64,000 bases of DNA from Clusia tigrina (taxonomy: Eukaryota > Arthropoda > Insecta > Diptera > Clusiidae): contig OV050030.1 in NCBI GenBank assembly GCA_920105625.2, positions 100,256,152 through 100,320,151 of the forward strand, given 5' to 3'. The position numbers and the translations under genes are program-made. Positions 11,214 through 23,055 of the stretch are shown piece by piece (positions within the stretch are counted from its first letter, which is position 1; each line of letters starts with the position of its first letter). The notes under the pieces were generated by a model. The model was given only the letters and a program-made list of their open reading frames with translations. It had not been told where the DNA came from and ran no database searches.

Positions 11214-14200
11214 GTGGCGAGCGGGCGCAGATGCCATTTCCCACCAGAAACTCAAGAAAGACAGACAGGCCAAAGTTCAGGGAGGCACTGCGTAGCAATC
11301 ACGTGACGCCACTGAAACTTCGCAAGGAGCAGAACATTGAGGCGGCTGTTGAACATCTCAACACCGCTCTAACAAACAGCTTCGAGCTAGCCTGTCCAAC
11401 TAGACCTCCTCTTAGCCGGACTCCTGTTCCATGGTGGAACCGAGAGCTTCAGGTGCTGAGGCGTGAGTCTAGAAAACTTCTCAACCGGGCCCTCAAGACA
11501 AATCTTGATGAGGACTGGGAACGATATCGACGTGTTCAGAGGGACTACAAGAAGCTAATTCGGGACTCGAAAAGGACTTATTTTAGAGACTTCTGCAGTG
11601 ATATCGAATCCCTGAGTGACACGGCAAAACTGGTGAAAGTTCTGAAAAATACCAAACCGCTAAGCTGGGGTCGCTCAGGAAACCTGATGGCTCCTATACG
11701 GAGAGGCAAAGTGAGACACTCAGCTTGCTGTTGGCTTCACACTTTCCAGGAAATCAGGTAAGCATAGCCCGTCAACAACCACCTTTGGTCGGAACTGTTG
11801 TCAGGGCTGCTGCACCCTCTCGATATAATTGGTATTTCGCCAGAACTGTGGCGAATGAGGCTGCTATTAGATTTGCTATCAAATCCTTTGACAGCTTCAA
11901 GTCGCCCGGACTGGATGGCATATATCCGATTGTGTTGAAGGCATTGAGTTAGTGGTGGCAGCACTGAAGAAGATCTTCACTGCATGTCTCGCACTGGCCT
12001 ATGTACCACGCTCTTGGAGGATGGTGAGGGTTGCTTTCATTCCTAAGGTTGGAAGAGACGACTACACCAATCCCAAGAGCTTCAGACCTATTAGTATGAC
12101 CTCGTTCATGCTAAAAAGTTTAGAACGGCTGGTGGAGCTTCGCATGCGTAGGGAGTCTCTGAAGCCGCATCCACTCTCTCTATTTCAGCAAGCCTATCAA
12201 AGCGGAAAATCCTGCGAGACGGCTCTGCAAAACCTTGTTGGAAGGAGCGAGCCATCGACAGGAAAGAATACGCAATAGGCATATTTGTGGACATAGAGGG
12301 TGCGTTTGACAATGCTACTTTCGACAGTATGTGCGGCTCTGCTAGGCGGCATGGCGTAGACCGGGTCCTAGTAAATTGGATACGTTCAATGCTGGCCCAG
12401 AGAATCATAACGGTGCGGGCGGAGGAAGATTTGCTGGTGTCGTCTGGGGTTAATAGAGGCTGTCCCCAAGGTGGTGTACTGTCTCCATTGCTCTGGTGCA
12501 TGGTAATCGATCCCCTGATTAACGCCATTAATGACTCGGGTGTATACGCTCAGGCATATGCGGATGATGTTGGCTGTCTTATGACAGGTCCATCCATCCC
12601 TTATGATTGTTTGCAGAAGGGTGCAGAGAACTCTGGATATGATTGACACTTGGTGCAGTGCGAATGGGCTATCGGCTAATTCTGTCAAGACTGGTATTGT
12701 CCTCTTTACCAGAAGGAGAAAGCTTGATGGACTTATTCTGCCTACACTAAAAGGAATCACTATCCAGCTATCCAAGGAAATCAAATATCTTGGAGTCATC
12801 CTTGATAACAAACTTCTTTGGAAAACACATGTCCAACTGAAGACATCCACAGCACTGTCAGTTTTCTGGCAGTGTAAGGGTGTTTTTGGTAAGACATGGG
12901 GTCTTTCCCCTAGTAAGGTCCTATGGATCTATACAGCTATGGTAAGACCTATTATCACCTATGCATCGATGGTTTGGATAACAAGACTCTCTCTTGTAGG
13001 GGTCAAAAAGCTCTATCAAAACTACAACGTGCTGTGGCTATATGTGGTACCGGAGCATTTCCGACTACTCCAGGCCCGGCACTTGATGCTTTGGTGAATC
13101 TCCCGCCACTAGATGTCTTCATCCGCGGAGAGGCCGTTAATGTCCATCTGCAGAGTGAAACATAGTGGCCACTGGTATGGGGTGTGCTCGATGTTGGACG
13201 ACGGCGCAGGCACTGACATCGATTCTGCAATCCTGTCTATGCCCCCGGACTCCATGTCGTCAACCGTCATACTAGAAAAGCGGTGCATTGTGTTGCTGCC
13301 AGAGGCTCGTTCATGGTTAGACCCCGAGAACGAGCCCGGCAAACACTGCTGCCGTATTTTCACTGATGGCTCCTGGACTGAACAAGGTTCAGGTTCTGGT
13401 GTCTTCGTGGAATCTTTTGGGACCCGTCGGTTCTTTGCCCTTGGTCTGCATGCGTCTGTGTTTCAGGCGGAGGTGTATGCGATACTTGAGGCGATGGACT
13501 TTGTTGTGGAAAACAGGTGGAAAGGCAAATCTATTTGTGTCTGCAGTGACAGCCAAGCTGCGCTCATGGCCTTGGATAGTCCGACCACCACTTCCACGAT
13601 AGTCAGGTCCTGCAAATTTGGGCTAAATTGTGTTGGAAAACATAATAGTCTGACGCTGACTTGGGTCCCGGGACACGCTGGCATTGCGGGTAACGAGACC
13701 TCTGACTCCTTGGCCAGGATGGGCTCCGAGGCTGTTTTCATTGGCCCTGAGCCTGTTCTGCCACTCCCTTCCGCTGCCATCAAAGCCACATCAAACAAGT
13801 GGGTTGTTTCGACCCACAAGCGAGCATGGCGGGCTGAGAGAGGCTGCGGATGGACGAAAATTATGCTACCTGCTCTCTCTGACCGATGGTCACGGTTCCT
13901 TCTATCTTTAGGTAGGAGGGACTGCAGGCTGTTGGTTGGCGTGATAACGAGGCACTTTCTATGGGCTAGGCACATGGAAAGGATTGGCATATCAGACAGT
14001 GCGCTGTGCCCAGCCTGTGGAGAGGAAGACGAGACGGTAGACCATTTTCTTTGCGTCTGCCCTGCCTTTGCTCGAATCAGCTATGGGATTTTTGGCACTG
14101 ATGTGCTGAGGAGTAACCAACTTGGCTCCTTGGCACCACAGGATCTACTTCTACTTCTTCGGAGGTCGGGTAGATTTAAAACCGACAAAAAGGGAACCTT

Positions 14201-14249
14201 AAGTGCAGTACAATGGATATATATTCTGTCTGAGTGCTGCACTTACTAG
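10664..14249 (+). pseudogene. LOA-like ORF2 (endonuclease end, RT, RNase H), frameshifted
   Basis: The endonuclease C-terminal block reads RRQEVIDVTL ... INNWRVLAKDSCSDHRYIEF up to 10,800. After the Jockey insert it resumes in the same frame at 11,211. A linker with VPWWNRELQVLRRESRK leads into RT: FKSPGLDGIYP, KSFRPISMTSF, motif A VDIEGAFDNA near 12,290, GCPQGGVLSPLLW near 12,465 and motif C AYADDVGCL near 12,550. RNase H lies near 13,355-13,720 (IFTDGSWTE, FQAEVYAI, CSDSQAAL, WVPGHAGIAGNE). The tail holds CPACGEEDETVDHFLCVC near 14,010. At least four frameshifts fall between 11,700 and 13,110. The last 378 codons (13,113-14,249) are open. Catalytic residues are intact, so inactivation is by truncation and indels. 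Confidence 0.88.
10804..11210 (+). mobile_element. Very short 5'-truncated Jockey-clade LINE with poly(A) tail
   Basis: The insert holds only the last ~84 codons of a Jockey-type ORF2 (LRMIVNAPYYVTNNQIHRDL ... RLKRKSTTDLLC, stop at 11,054-11,056), a short 3' UTR and a 29-base A tail (11,182-11,210). It is flanked by a perfect 12-bp target duplication, AGTGTGGCGAGC, at 10,792-10,803 and 11,211-11,222. Removing the insert restores the LOA reading frame exactly. The clean duplication and intact A run mark it as one of the youngest insertions here. Confidence 0.93.
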
Positions 14250-14257
14250 ATTATTCC

Positions 14258-14700
14258 TAAAAACCTACATGTAAGACAGAACTAGCAGTTAATAGTTTCC
14301 ACCAATTCTCTCTGCTACTATTCAACATAAAAGACAGAGCCAGAAATTTATGGTTTGTACCGATAGTTTCTGGGATAAACCTATATACAAGACAGAGACA
14401 GAAATTTAAGGTTTATACTGATTCTCTCTGCGAATAATATATATAAAAGGCAGAGCCGCGGGTCTATGGTTTTCACCGACTCACGTGGGGACCAGCGCGA
14501 ACATCGAACACACAACAACAGTGAACAAAGAAACAGAGTAGCAACACTAGTTTTATATAAACAAGTACAGCATTTAATATATTTAATAAAATAAATAAAG
14601 AATACATATAGAAACTATTTCACAAACGAATATAAATAATTAACTAATGTTAACGACCCCTGCAACCCGATATGTTCTACACCAGTCAAATAGAGTCGTT
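14258..14700 (+). repeat. Direct repeat, right copy
   Basis: This is the partner of 10,245-10,663. It begins within the second 58-bp tandem unit (AACCTACATGTAAGACAGA) and ends at the same TAGAGTCGTT as the left copy. About a dozen substitutions separate the copies. It follows the LOA stop codon after roughly ten bases. The sequence beyond 14,700 is unrelated to that following the left copy, which is LOA. Confidence 0.8.
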
Positions 14701-15816
14701 ACAAAACTGTATACGAGTATCCTATTTATAATATCTCTAGCTTTTCAAATTTTTGTTCGCCTGCCGTCAATACCCTTCATCCTTCTTTTCTATATTTTAA
14801 ATTCATAACTCTACCGTTGTAAATGTATGCAAATCTTTCTTTTGTGTATTTTTTTGGTTATTTTCTATATTTTTATGAGCATACACTTTGTGTGGGTTAA
14901 AGTAGTCCCTAATTTAATACTCACAGTATTGAGTTCAAAGAATTCAATTTTTAAAGAATTGTGAAAAGGAAATTTGTCCACTGACAAATTTTACCCACAC
15001 AAAATCTTTTGTTTCAACATATAAAACTCAAAGTAGGTGAGTCAGAGTTTGACATCGTTTGTTTCGTTCATTTTGTATGAAACGAATTCTGAATCACGTC
15101 AAACTTTTTAGTAAATTAAATAGTTATTGATAATATTTTAGAGTGTGGAATAACAAACGTTCGGGGTGGAAAAAAACAAGTAGTCATGTGGAAAAACAAT
15201 TATTCGAAGTGGAAAAACAAGTTGTAGTGTGTTTAGCGTACAATGTATAAGTTAAACAAGACGACGTGGAATATGCATGGCCAGCAACTTTTCGTCACTC
15301 GTTTGGCTAACAGTGAGCTACGTTGTGGAGTCTGTTTCGTCAGCATATTCCCACGTAGCTTGCATATTTGTATATACACTGCACACTTACCAATATAGTA
15401 GTTTGTGTTATAATTATCATATAAGTACAGTTGTCAAGAAAATGTTTTGACAATGTAAAAAAATCGTGAATTTGATTTCTCCCCTTCCTAATATAGTATT
15501 TCTTTATTGTTTCGATAAATTTTTTTGATTCATTACATTTAATCAATGTATTTACTAATGAACAATAACAAAAAAAAGATAAATATTTAACTTTAGATAC
15601 AAAAAACATAACAAAAGCAAAATTTGCGGTAAGGAAATTGTTTTTACAATTCTCTTTGGAACTAATTTCGAACTAATTTAGATTCGCAATACATTTATCG
15701 TTATGAGATTGTTGCTTCACTATGCTTTGTGCGCAGTTTAGACGCAAATTAATCAAAAATTTTTATTCTTTGCTCATCGAATGCAGCATTTTTAGCAAAA
15801 TTATTGTGAATTTAAG
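14701..15816. other. Non-coding AT-rich spacer with short inverted repeats
   Basis: No coding signal was recognised. A perfect 11-bp inverted pair, TTTGTGTGGGT (14,887-14,897) and ACCCACACAAA (14,993-15,003), brackets about 95 bp. GGAATATGC near 15,268 and GCATATTCC near 15,341 form another. These could be small MITE ends or chance pairings. The stretch may be flanking host DNA or an unrecognised non-autonomous element. Confidence 0.35.
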
Positions 15817-16515
15817 ATGCCTGGTAAAGGAACGTCATTTGATATGACTCAAATGCTTTTCTATAGCCACCGCATCCGAAAAAGTGTGTAAGAATTGTCC
15901 GAGATGTTTTCTTTGACGAGACAAACTATTTAAAATATTTTAAATCGCGTAAAAAAGGAGGATAGTCTGGTACCAAAACCTTCGCATTTCTGTGCGCACA
16001 AAATATCAGATAGAACAGAACGAATTTTGGTAACGAAAGTAGTCGAAAATCCGCAGATTTCTAAGAGAACCTTTTCAAGCCAACTTAAAAAAGAAAATGA
16101 TCATGCGGTTACCTACGAAACAGAAAGGCAGCTGCTGATAAAGTACCAGTATATGTCAAGAGTTTCACGAAAAAACCAATACTTTCAACACAATACATTG
16201 AAAAGCGATTGTCTTTCGACAGTATGTACGTGGGCAAACCGAATGACTATTGGAATGACGCTATATTTTGCGATGATACCAAAATCATACTTTACGAGAA
16301 TGGTGGGCCAAATAGATTGTGGCGACAACCGTAAAACGCATTGGAAAACCAAAATATTATATTATTTTCTAAAATTAAAATTCGGCAAACTTTCTGTCAT
16401 GGTATCGGGGTGCATATCCAGTAAAGTAGTAGGAGAACTAGATTCCATAGAGAATAAAAGGGAATATTTGCATACAGATAATTATACTAGCACCTTGATG
16501 CTTTCGTTACACTGA
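15817..16515 (+). pseudogene. Tc1-like transposase, N-terminal two thirds, degenerate
   Basis: The frame starts MPGKGTSFDMTQ and shows a helix-turn-helix-like block (LSEMFSLTRQTI) with in-frame stops after SHRIRKSV and after TRQTI. It continues in the same frame through a second DNA-binding block (RTFSSQLKKENDHAVTYET). Near 16,190 the coding register changes: the alternative frame reads NDYWNDAIFCDDTKIILYE, containing the first catalytic Asp. It then returns to KFGKLSVMVSGCISSKVVGE, the usual 'VMVWGCIS' block. The second and third catalytic residues are lost downstream. The architecture is that of Tc1-family cut-and-paste transposases. It is inactive. Confidence 0.75.
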
Positions 16516-17759
16516 GAGTTCCGCGATTCGTCTGGCTTTCTCAGTGCTAACATGGTCATAGACCACTCGCTTGAGATTTTAAATTTTTAGGAGACTGAGA
16601 ATTCCGGGATTCATTGACAGACTGCCTCTTTGGTTACACTGAGAATTCAGTCTTTCTTGTCGCTAACCCATACCATTCGCCCGTGATAGAATTCACAGCA
16701 GAGACTTAAAAAAGGTAAATCAACACCGCGCACCATTTCGCCACAACATGCGATTCCTAGCCACAGAACATAAATATAATGAAATAGCATAGAATTTGAA
16801 AAGCGACGGTTTGGGAAGATATTGGGAATCACGACCGTACATCCAAAAAAGAATAAATAATATTGTAATTAGATAAGTATTTTAAGGTGTTAGATAGGTT
16901 AAGTCAATTGTTCAATAAAAGCTTCCTACAACAAACAAATATTGTAAAAGCCCTGGACAACGACGAGCGTCACCTCAGCACAAAGAACAGGGAGAAAGGT
17001 TCCTTACAAATGGTACACCATGTGTGAATGTGGAATCGAATTTTTTGTTTTCTCATTAAAATGTTTACTATGGGCAATGTAGATCGTGAGGCAAATTTAT
17101 AAAAAATTTTTTCATTTTGCCTCACTAGCTTACACTGACGACCACCCAAAGGCACAACAATACTCTGTGTTTGCATAGGACGCACTAAATATTGGTAGCG
17201 CGACGCACGCATGATGTTCAGAATGCATTTTTGGCAAGTGCAACGACATGGTCGTACTCATGTAATACAAAATAAAGAAAGTATGCTTTAGCGTGATTTC
17301 TCAATACAAAATATCGGTGATTCGATTTTTTGAGTGATTCTTAGAGATACGATTTGTAATATGTAGAAATAAGATAGGAACAAATTATATTAGATAGAGT
17401 AAGAGCAAGTATGTACTAAAATAATATAAAAAGGGCCGTCGAGACGATCAAAGTCAGATTGAATCTGAATGTATAAAAAACCCAACTGCTCTAAACTTTT
17501 CATTCTCAGTGCTTTCAGCTAGGCTTAAATTGAGAAAACCCCAATCCATAGTTTGACGCACAAACGGCAAACTCGACAAGTTATAAATTTTGCTGAGGGC
17601 CCACTTCCACTTCGTCGGGATCTCTAATTATACATACACTACAGATCCTACCGATAACCAGTAATCCGCAACATTGCGGTCCTGCAATCGACTTGTAATC
17701 TATCAAGCAGCCAAAAAGAACCATTCATGTAAAGCAAACCATGAAAGCAGCCCATAATT
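16516..17759. other. Unassigned repetitive sequence
   Basis: Three copies of an ACTGAGARTTC motif occur at 16,511, 16,594 and 16,638, the first two extended by CCGNGATTC. They may be subterminal repeats of the Tc1-like element or another DNA transposon. Around 16,850-16,970 an AATAAA-containing, LTR-like tract occurs (TTGTTCAATAAAAGCTTCC). I saw no convincing protein. Small frames such as the minus-strand one at 16,970-17,212 show no recognisable domain. Confidence 0.3.
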
Positions 17760-18100
17760 AAAATCATAAAGAACCGAAGAAAGACTACCACGCCGACACC
17801 AGGAAAAAGATGGGAGGAGGTAGCAAAGCAGAAGCGCCAACTCGCCCACCTACTCAAAATAGTGAGTGATGAAAATAACCCACCACCGTGGAATAAAGCA
17901 ACCAAAATTTGGGCAAAGATCGATATCCTCAAGCATCAACTCAGACAGAAGAGGACGAATACCCCACTGACCACAATATCCTAAAGCAAGAAGATATAGA
18001 AATATTGAAAATAATGTGCATGGAGATAATTTGGCGGATGATAGGAAAGAAAAGTACCGCATCGATTAAAATAACAGTACAATCACAGAAACGATATTAA
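17760..18100 (+). pseudogene. Unrecognised coiled-coil-like ORF remnant
   Basis: A frame from about 17,760 reads RWEEVAKQKRQLAHLLKIVS and continues PPPWNKATKIWAKIDILKHQ, charged and probably helical, until a stop near 17,990. An overlapping frame (17,909-18,100) continues with EDIEILKIMCMEIIWRMIG. The pair look like one gene split by a frameshift. I do not recognise the family. It lies just left of the LOA element whose target site ran into the family B relic, so it might be leader or gag sequence of a retroelement. Confidence 0.3.
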
Positions 18101-18261
18101 TGATACAGGCGCTGGAAAAAAATGGATTCTAGCAGCAACAAACCGACAAACCAGGCTACAAACGTAAACAACAATCAACGGACAACACAAATTATTTTCC
18201 CAGCATTTCCAGAATATATAATATCTATAATTATAGTAGGAATTATTTTAAATAAGCTTAG

Positions 18262-21200
18262 GTAGGTAAAGCGGCCACCCGAAAAGGGCGCACTTAGGCC
18301 AACATTGACCCTTTGTGATACCGCATGGGACAGCAAGTCCCATCCCCTTCAAGGGTCCAGCCATTTGGGGCTTTTAATGAAGCAGTTGATGGAGCTAATC
18401 TTTTTTTTTGAGATATCTCCCAAGGAGTCCAAAAAGTAGTCGCCTAGGAAAGTGCGCCTCCTTCTGGACAAAGCTCGACACGTGCACAACAGGTGAGCAG
18501 TAGACTCTTACTCCTCCTCGGCCATGCAACTCCTGCAGAAGTCATTAGAGGCGATCCCCAGCCTACACCCGTGTGTGCCTAGAGTCCAGTGTCCCGTTAG
18601 GACGCTAATCACGGAACCTATGCTTTGTCTATTTAGAGCCAGTAGGTTCTTAGAGCGCGTGACATTTATCTGTGGCCAGGTTTGTCTAGCTATTTTACAT
18701 CCTGAAAGTTCAGACCAGCGCCTGCCCGCTGTTCCTAAGGATATTGTATTTACTAAGAGCTTACATGTTCCAATAGGAATACCGAATTATGGCCTATCTG
18801 GTTCAATCGGTATGGTAGTACCCTCACGGGCAAGTTAGTCCGCCTCGCAGTTCCCTGGAATATCTCTGTGACCGGGAACCCAGCACAGATGCAGACGGGT
18901 CTGCTTAGCTATCTCGACTCAAGATTGGCGGCAGCTCTTGACGGCTTTTAAGGTGATAATAACCGAATCCGAGCGCAAAGCAGCTGGGCTGTCGGTCAGA
19001 ATGCAAATATCAAGTCCAGATATCTTCTTCTTCCTTAGCCAAAACAGTGCTGCCTCTATAGCCGCGACCTCTGCCTGAAAAACACTGCAGTGGTCGGGCA
19101 TCCTAAAGGACATGTTAATATCCAAATCTTTTGAGAATAGACCACCTCCCACCCTACTCTGTAGTTTGGATCCATCTGTGTAGATGTGAACCCCTTCTAC
19201 ATGAGGGGAGATGCCATCCTTCCATTCGTCCCTGGAGGGAATGGAGATCTTGCACATACCATTGAAGGCGTACATTGGTGTGATGTAGTCGAAAGAGTCA
19301 GGAATACCCTCAAAATATCTTAAAATGGACGCATGACCTATATTCCTGGCATTCCATTGATGCGTAGCTTTTAGCCTGATAGCTGAGTTTGCAGCCATTT
19401 TTTCGCCAAAAAGCCTAACAGGTAGCAGATTGAGCATAATATCCAATGCTGCCGTTGGAGTCGTTCTAATGGCACTACTTATGAATACCTCTGCCGTTCT
19501 TTGTACCTTTGTTATCAGCCTATTGTATGTGGACTTACTTAGGGCTGTCCACCAAGCAAGCACCCCATAGAAAAGGACAGGTCGTACCACAGCTGTATAT
19601 ATCCAATAGGCTACCTTAGGTTGTAACCCCCATTTTTTGCCTATAATTCTTTTGCAAGAATACAGAGCTACCTGAGCCTTCCTAATGCGCTCGCTTATAT
19701 TGGCCTTCCAATTCAGCTTCCTATCTAGGATCACGCCCAGATATTTCGCCTCCTCGACAAGGTCAATATCTACACCCATTAGTTTTGGAGGAAAAATTGA
19801 GGAATTTTATACTTCCTAGTGAAGAGTACCAGCTTAGTCATGGTCGGATTAACCCCCAACCCACAGTCAGTAGTCCATTTAGAGAGAATGTTCAGCATGT
19901 TTTGCATCAAGTACCTCAAAGTAGATATATATTTACCCGAGATACTAATAGCAACATCATCCGCATACGCAACCACCTTGCACCCTTCCCTCTCCAGTCG
20001 AACAAGCAGCTGATTTACCGCAAGATTCCAGACTCCACCTTGAGGTGTGCCTCTGCACACGGACTTCTTGGCCGACGCCGCCCCCAGCTGTGAATTTTTT
20101 ATCGTCCTACTAAGCATGTTTTCAATCCACCTGCTAATGGCGGGGTCCACCTCCAAGTCTCGCATCGCACCGATTATTGCGTCTGATTTGATATTGTTAA
20201 AAGCTCCCTCAATGTCCAGGAAAGCCACTAGGGTGAACCTTGTTGTGCAGGGAGCACTCAATCCTAGAGACTAAGGAGTGTAAAGCGGTCTCCACCGATT
20301 TACCCTTAAAGTAGGCATGCTGAGAGACTGACAGCTTCTGTCTGTCTATAATGAGCCTCAGATGAATATCTAATAACCTTTCCAGGATTTTTAGACAGAA
20401 GGAGGACACACTAATGGGTCTTAAGTCCCCTGAAGCTGTGTACGAACTTTTGGCCTTGGGTATAAAACATGTTCCATGAGTCTGGAATATACGCTAATTC
20501 AAGACAACTATTATAGATCTTTAACAGCCACTCTATTATAAGATTCTCTGACTGCTGAATTTCAATTGCAGCTACACCATCTGAACCAGATGCTTTCAAT
20601 GGTTTGAAGCTATGGATAGCCCATTGCAATTTTGTTTTCGTGACTATGTTTGAGTTGACTTCAACTACATTCCCGCTAGGCTTCGTTCGCCCCGGAATGG
20701 TGCTCGAGCAACCAGGGAAGTGAGTCTCCAGAAGAAGCTCTAGAGTCTCGTTACTATTTGCAGTCCAGGATCCATCCTCCCTCCTCAGGTAACCAGGTAC
20801 CATTGGAGCAGTTGATAGGATCTTCCTCAACCTGGACGTCTCAGAGATATCATCTACGTCACCGCAAAAGTTCCTTCACGATTCTCTCTGTGCTTTCCTA
20901 AGCTTACTTTTGAAGGCTCTGAGTGCTGCCTTATATAAAGCCCAGTCTGCACTATCTCTAGACTTCTTTGCGCAGTTGAAAAGTCTCCTACATCTTTTTC
21001 TGAGTCCCCTAATTTCCTCCCCCCACCATGTGGGTTTTTGTTGCCCCCTGGGTCTACTGAGGGGCAAGAGACCAATAGAGCCTTATTAAGAGGAACCGTT
21101 AGAACCTCCACAGACCTATCAATTTCGTCACACGTGCTTGTGCTTGTGGGGTTCTGAGGAAGTAATCTAGCTACAGTCACCTTGTAGAGGTCCCTGTTTG

Positions 21201-21900
21201 CTTTCCTGACATTTCTAAAAGCTTTAGGGCTAGGTAGACTATTTAGAAGATCAAACTGAATTAACCTATGATCCGAAATGGAATGTTCCGCTAGAACTCT
21301 CCAATTTGACATCCGATCAAAAATTGATTCGGAGGCAAGGGTTAAGTCAAGGACTTCTTGATTATTAGCAGTAATAAAAATGGGTTCTGACCCCTTATTG
21401 CGTACAGAAAGGTTAGTCGTTACAATATATTCATATAATAACTCACCTCGTTCATTGACATCCGCGCTTCCCCAGATTTCGTGGTGCGCATTGGCATCGC
21501 ATCCAATAATAGCAGCCACCCGTTGAGCCTTTGCATCCACAACAAGTTTCTGTGGGTTGGCTTCTGGAAGGATCTCATGATCATGCGCACTATAGGCCGA
21601 GACCAACAAGTACCGTCCCTTGCCAGTTTCCAGGCAGCCGGCCGTTAAATACCTGTTGCTGTAATTGGGGAGAATAAATGAGCTAACATTATTCCTAATA
21701 AGGATACAAGACCTAGGTCTTCTTTCACTTACGGTATACAGCAAGCTATAATTTTCAGTCCTGAGACCACATACCAACTCCCGGTGTGTGCAGGGTTCTT
21801 GGATCAGGACAACGCCTACTCCGCCTTTTGCAAGACGGAGCTGAAGGCTGGCAAACGCCGCTTTCGAGTGATGGAGGTTAATCTGCACTATTCGTAGCAT
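18262..21900 (-). pseudogene. LOA-like ORF2: endonuclease, RT, RNase H, Cys/His tail
   Basis: The start ATG at 21,900 opens MLRIVQINLHHSKAAF. The apurinic-type endonuclease shows VVLIQEPCTH, IIGCDANAHHEIWGS and MSNWRVLAEHSISDHRLIQF. After frameshifts near 20,850 and 20,410 the RT gives motif A FLDIEGAFNN (20,215), RGTPQGGVWN and motif C VVAYADDVAIS (19,975). RNase H has IYTDGSKLQ, FQAEVAAIEAAL and LTDSPAAL, then a TGA at 18,919 inside the domain. Beyond it WVPGH and a Cys-rich CRSCMAEEE...HLLCTC block remain readable down to about 18,400, with further stops. The protein would nick target DNA and prime reverse transcription. Many lesions make this copy dead. Confidence 0.88.
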
Positions 21901-23055
21901 CTCTGCTACTTGTAACGCTGGTCACCTCCACCACCGTGACATCAGCCTCAGACTCCGAGTCTGACTCCAGAAGGACTTCCTCCTCACTGCGTGTGGTTGT
22001 CCCTAGGAGACTCTCCAAACCCCCCACAGTTGACAAAGAGTCACTGCGTTTCGGGTGCATGGTGGAGTCCTCAGCAGTAGCAGGATCAGCAGTTACCCCT
22101 GAGGGATTCACTACCGCTTGACCCGTGTAAGACGGTTGCTCGTTCTTTTTGTAGACCTTAAGGCTTGTGGAGGCCCACGACCCAATTGGATTTCGATAGA
22201 GTAGCCAGAGATTCGGCGTTCACCACAAGGGTTATTGACCTGTAATCCCCTCTTGGTTCCTCTACCTTAGTAACCTTCCAATTATTAGTCGGGAGCTGCT
22301 GGTTGCTCAACCTAAAAATCTCCAAGATAGCCTCAGGGTCAGACGGTTCGGCTGGGATCCACGCGCGCTCTAGGTCTACTAGGGATCAACTTATTAGGTA
22401 TGACTTCGAGCCTTGCGTCTGGCCATGCTCCCCCTATCCTGGAGATCGCAATCTTATAAAGGTCGACTGACCTTTGATCCGCGCAGGCAATCAGCTTCAC
22501 GTGGCCCTGGTGCCATCCGCTGTCGCGAAAAGAGGGAAAACCACCTGGGAATTCCTTCAAAAGCTGGAGGTAGAGCCTTGAAAGGCTTACTTCTACATTT
22601 TTCCAGCACTCAGGAGCGATACTGCCATCCGGGTCATTACGATCTATGACCGCCATGACCTGGTGTCCTTTCAGCACTTCGCTGAAGGACTTCGTGGTGA
22701 CAGTACCGCGCTTTTTAAACTTCTTTGGGTCCGGGTGGGTGGTTTCTTCTAGGGACCGTTGACATTTTGTAGCCTGTTGTGTTGGAGCTTGAGACTCCTT
22801 CACGACTTTCGTCGCCCACTCGAGGGAAGCATTCTGCTTCACCGTCCTCTCCTTCTCTGGGATCCGCGACAAGCGTTCCACCGTCCGGAGAGCACCCCTT
22901 TTTACCTTGTAGAACCTTTTGTTTCCCTGGTTAGCAACACTATTGCAGCACGTGGCTTGGCTTGTGCCAGGCTCGTCGTCCTTAGCTACAATAGCCGCCG
23001 CAGAGTGTGCGGAGGATTTTGGATTCCCATCCGAAATAGCGTTTAGAGAGCGCAC
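21878..23055 (-). pseudogene. LOA-like ORF1 (nucleic-acid-binding protein), frameshifted
   Basis: The first part (23,055-22,339) has a basic, low-complexity N-terminus followed by a folded domain with VAVIDRNDPDG-like and GGAWPDARLEVIPNKLIPSR blocks. This resembles the domain of unknown function (DUF4780) that I associate with insect LINE ORF1 proteins. A frameshift near 22,345 moves the rest into another frame, where PAEPSDPEAILEIFRLSNQQ and NNWKVTKVEEPRGDY continue. An acidic Ser/Glu-rich tail (EEEVLLESDSESEADV) ends at 21,878 and overlaps the ORF2 start by 23 bp. Such proteins coat element RNA. Confidence 0.75.

Larger units (their letters stand above)
10664..14257 (+). mobile_element. LOA-clade-like non-LTR retrotransposon, 5'-truncated
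   Basis: The element begins inside the apurinic-type endonuclease domain and runs through RT, RNase H and a Cys/His C-terminus to a stop at 14,247-14,249. Almost no 3' UTR and no poly(A) tail follow. It contains a later 407-bp Jockey insertion at 10,804-11,210. RNase H plus a Cys-rich tail matches LOA-type LINEs and its relative at 18.3-23.3 kb. Truncation removed ORF1 and half of the endonuclease, so this copy cannot move on its own. Confidence 0.8.

Noticed and set aside
22413..23046. Plus-strand open frames within the LOA ORF1 region
   Set aside because: They are shadows. The minus strand has the coherent ORF1 domain and the correct gene order with ORF2.
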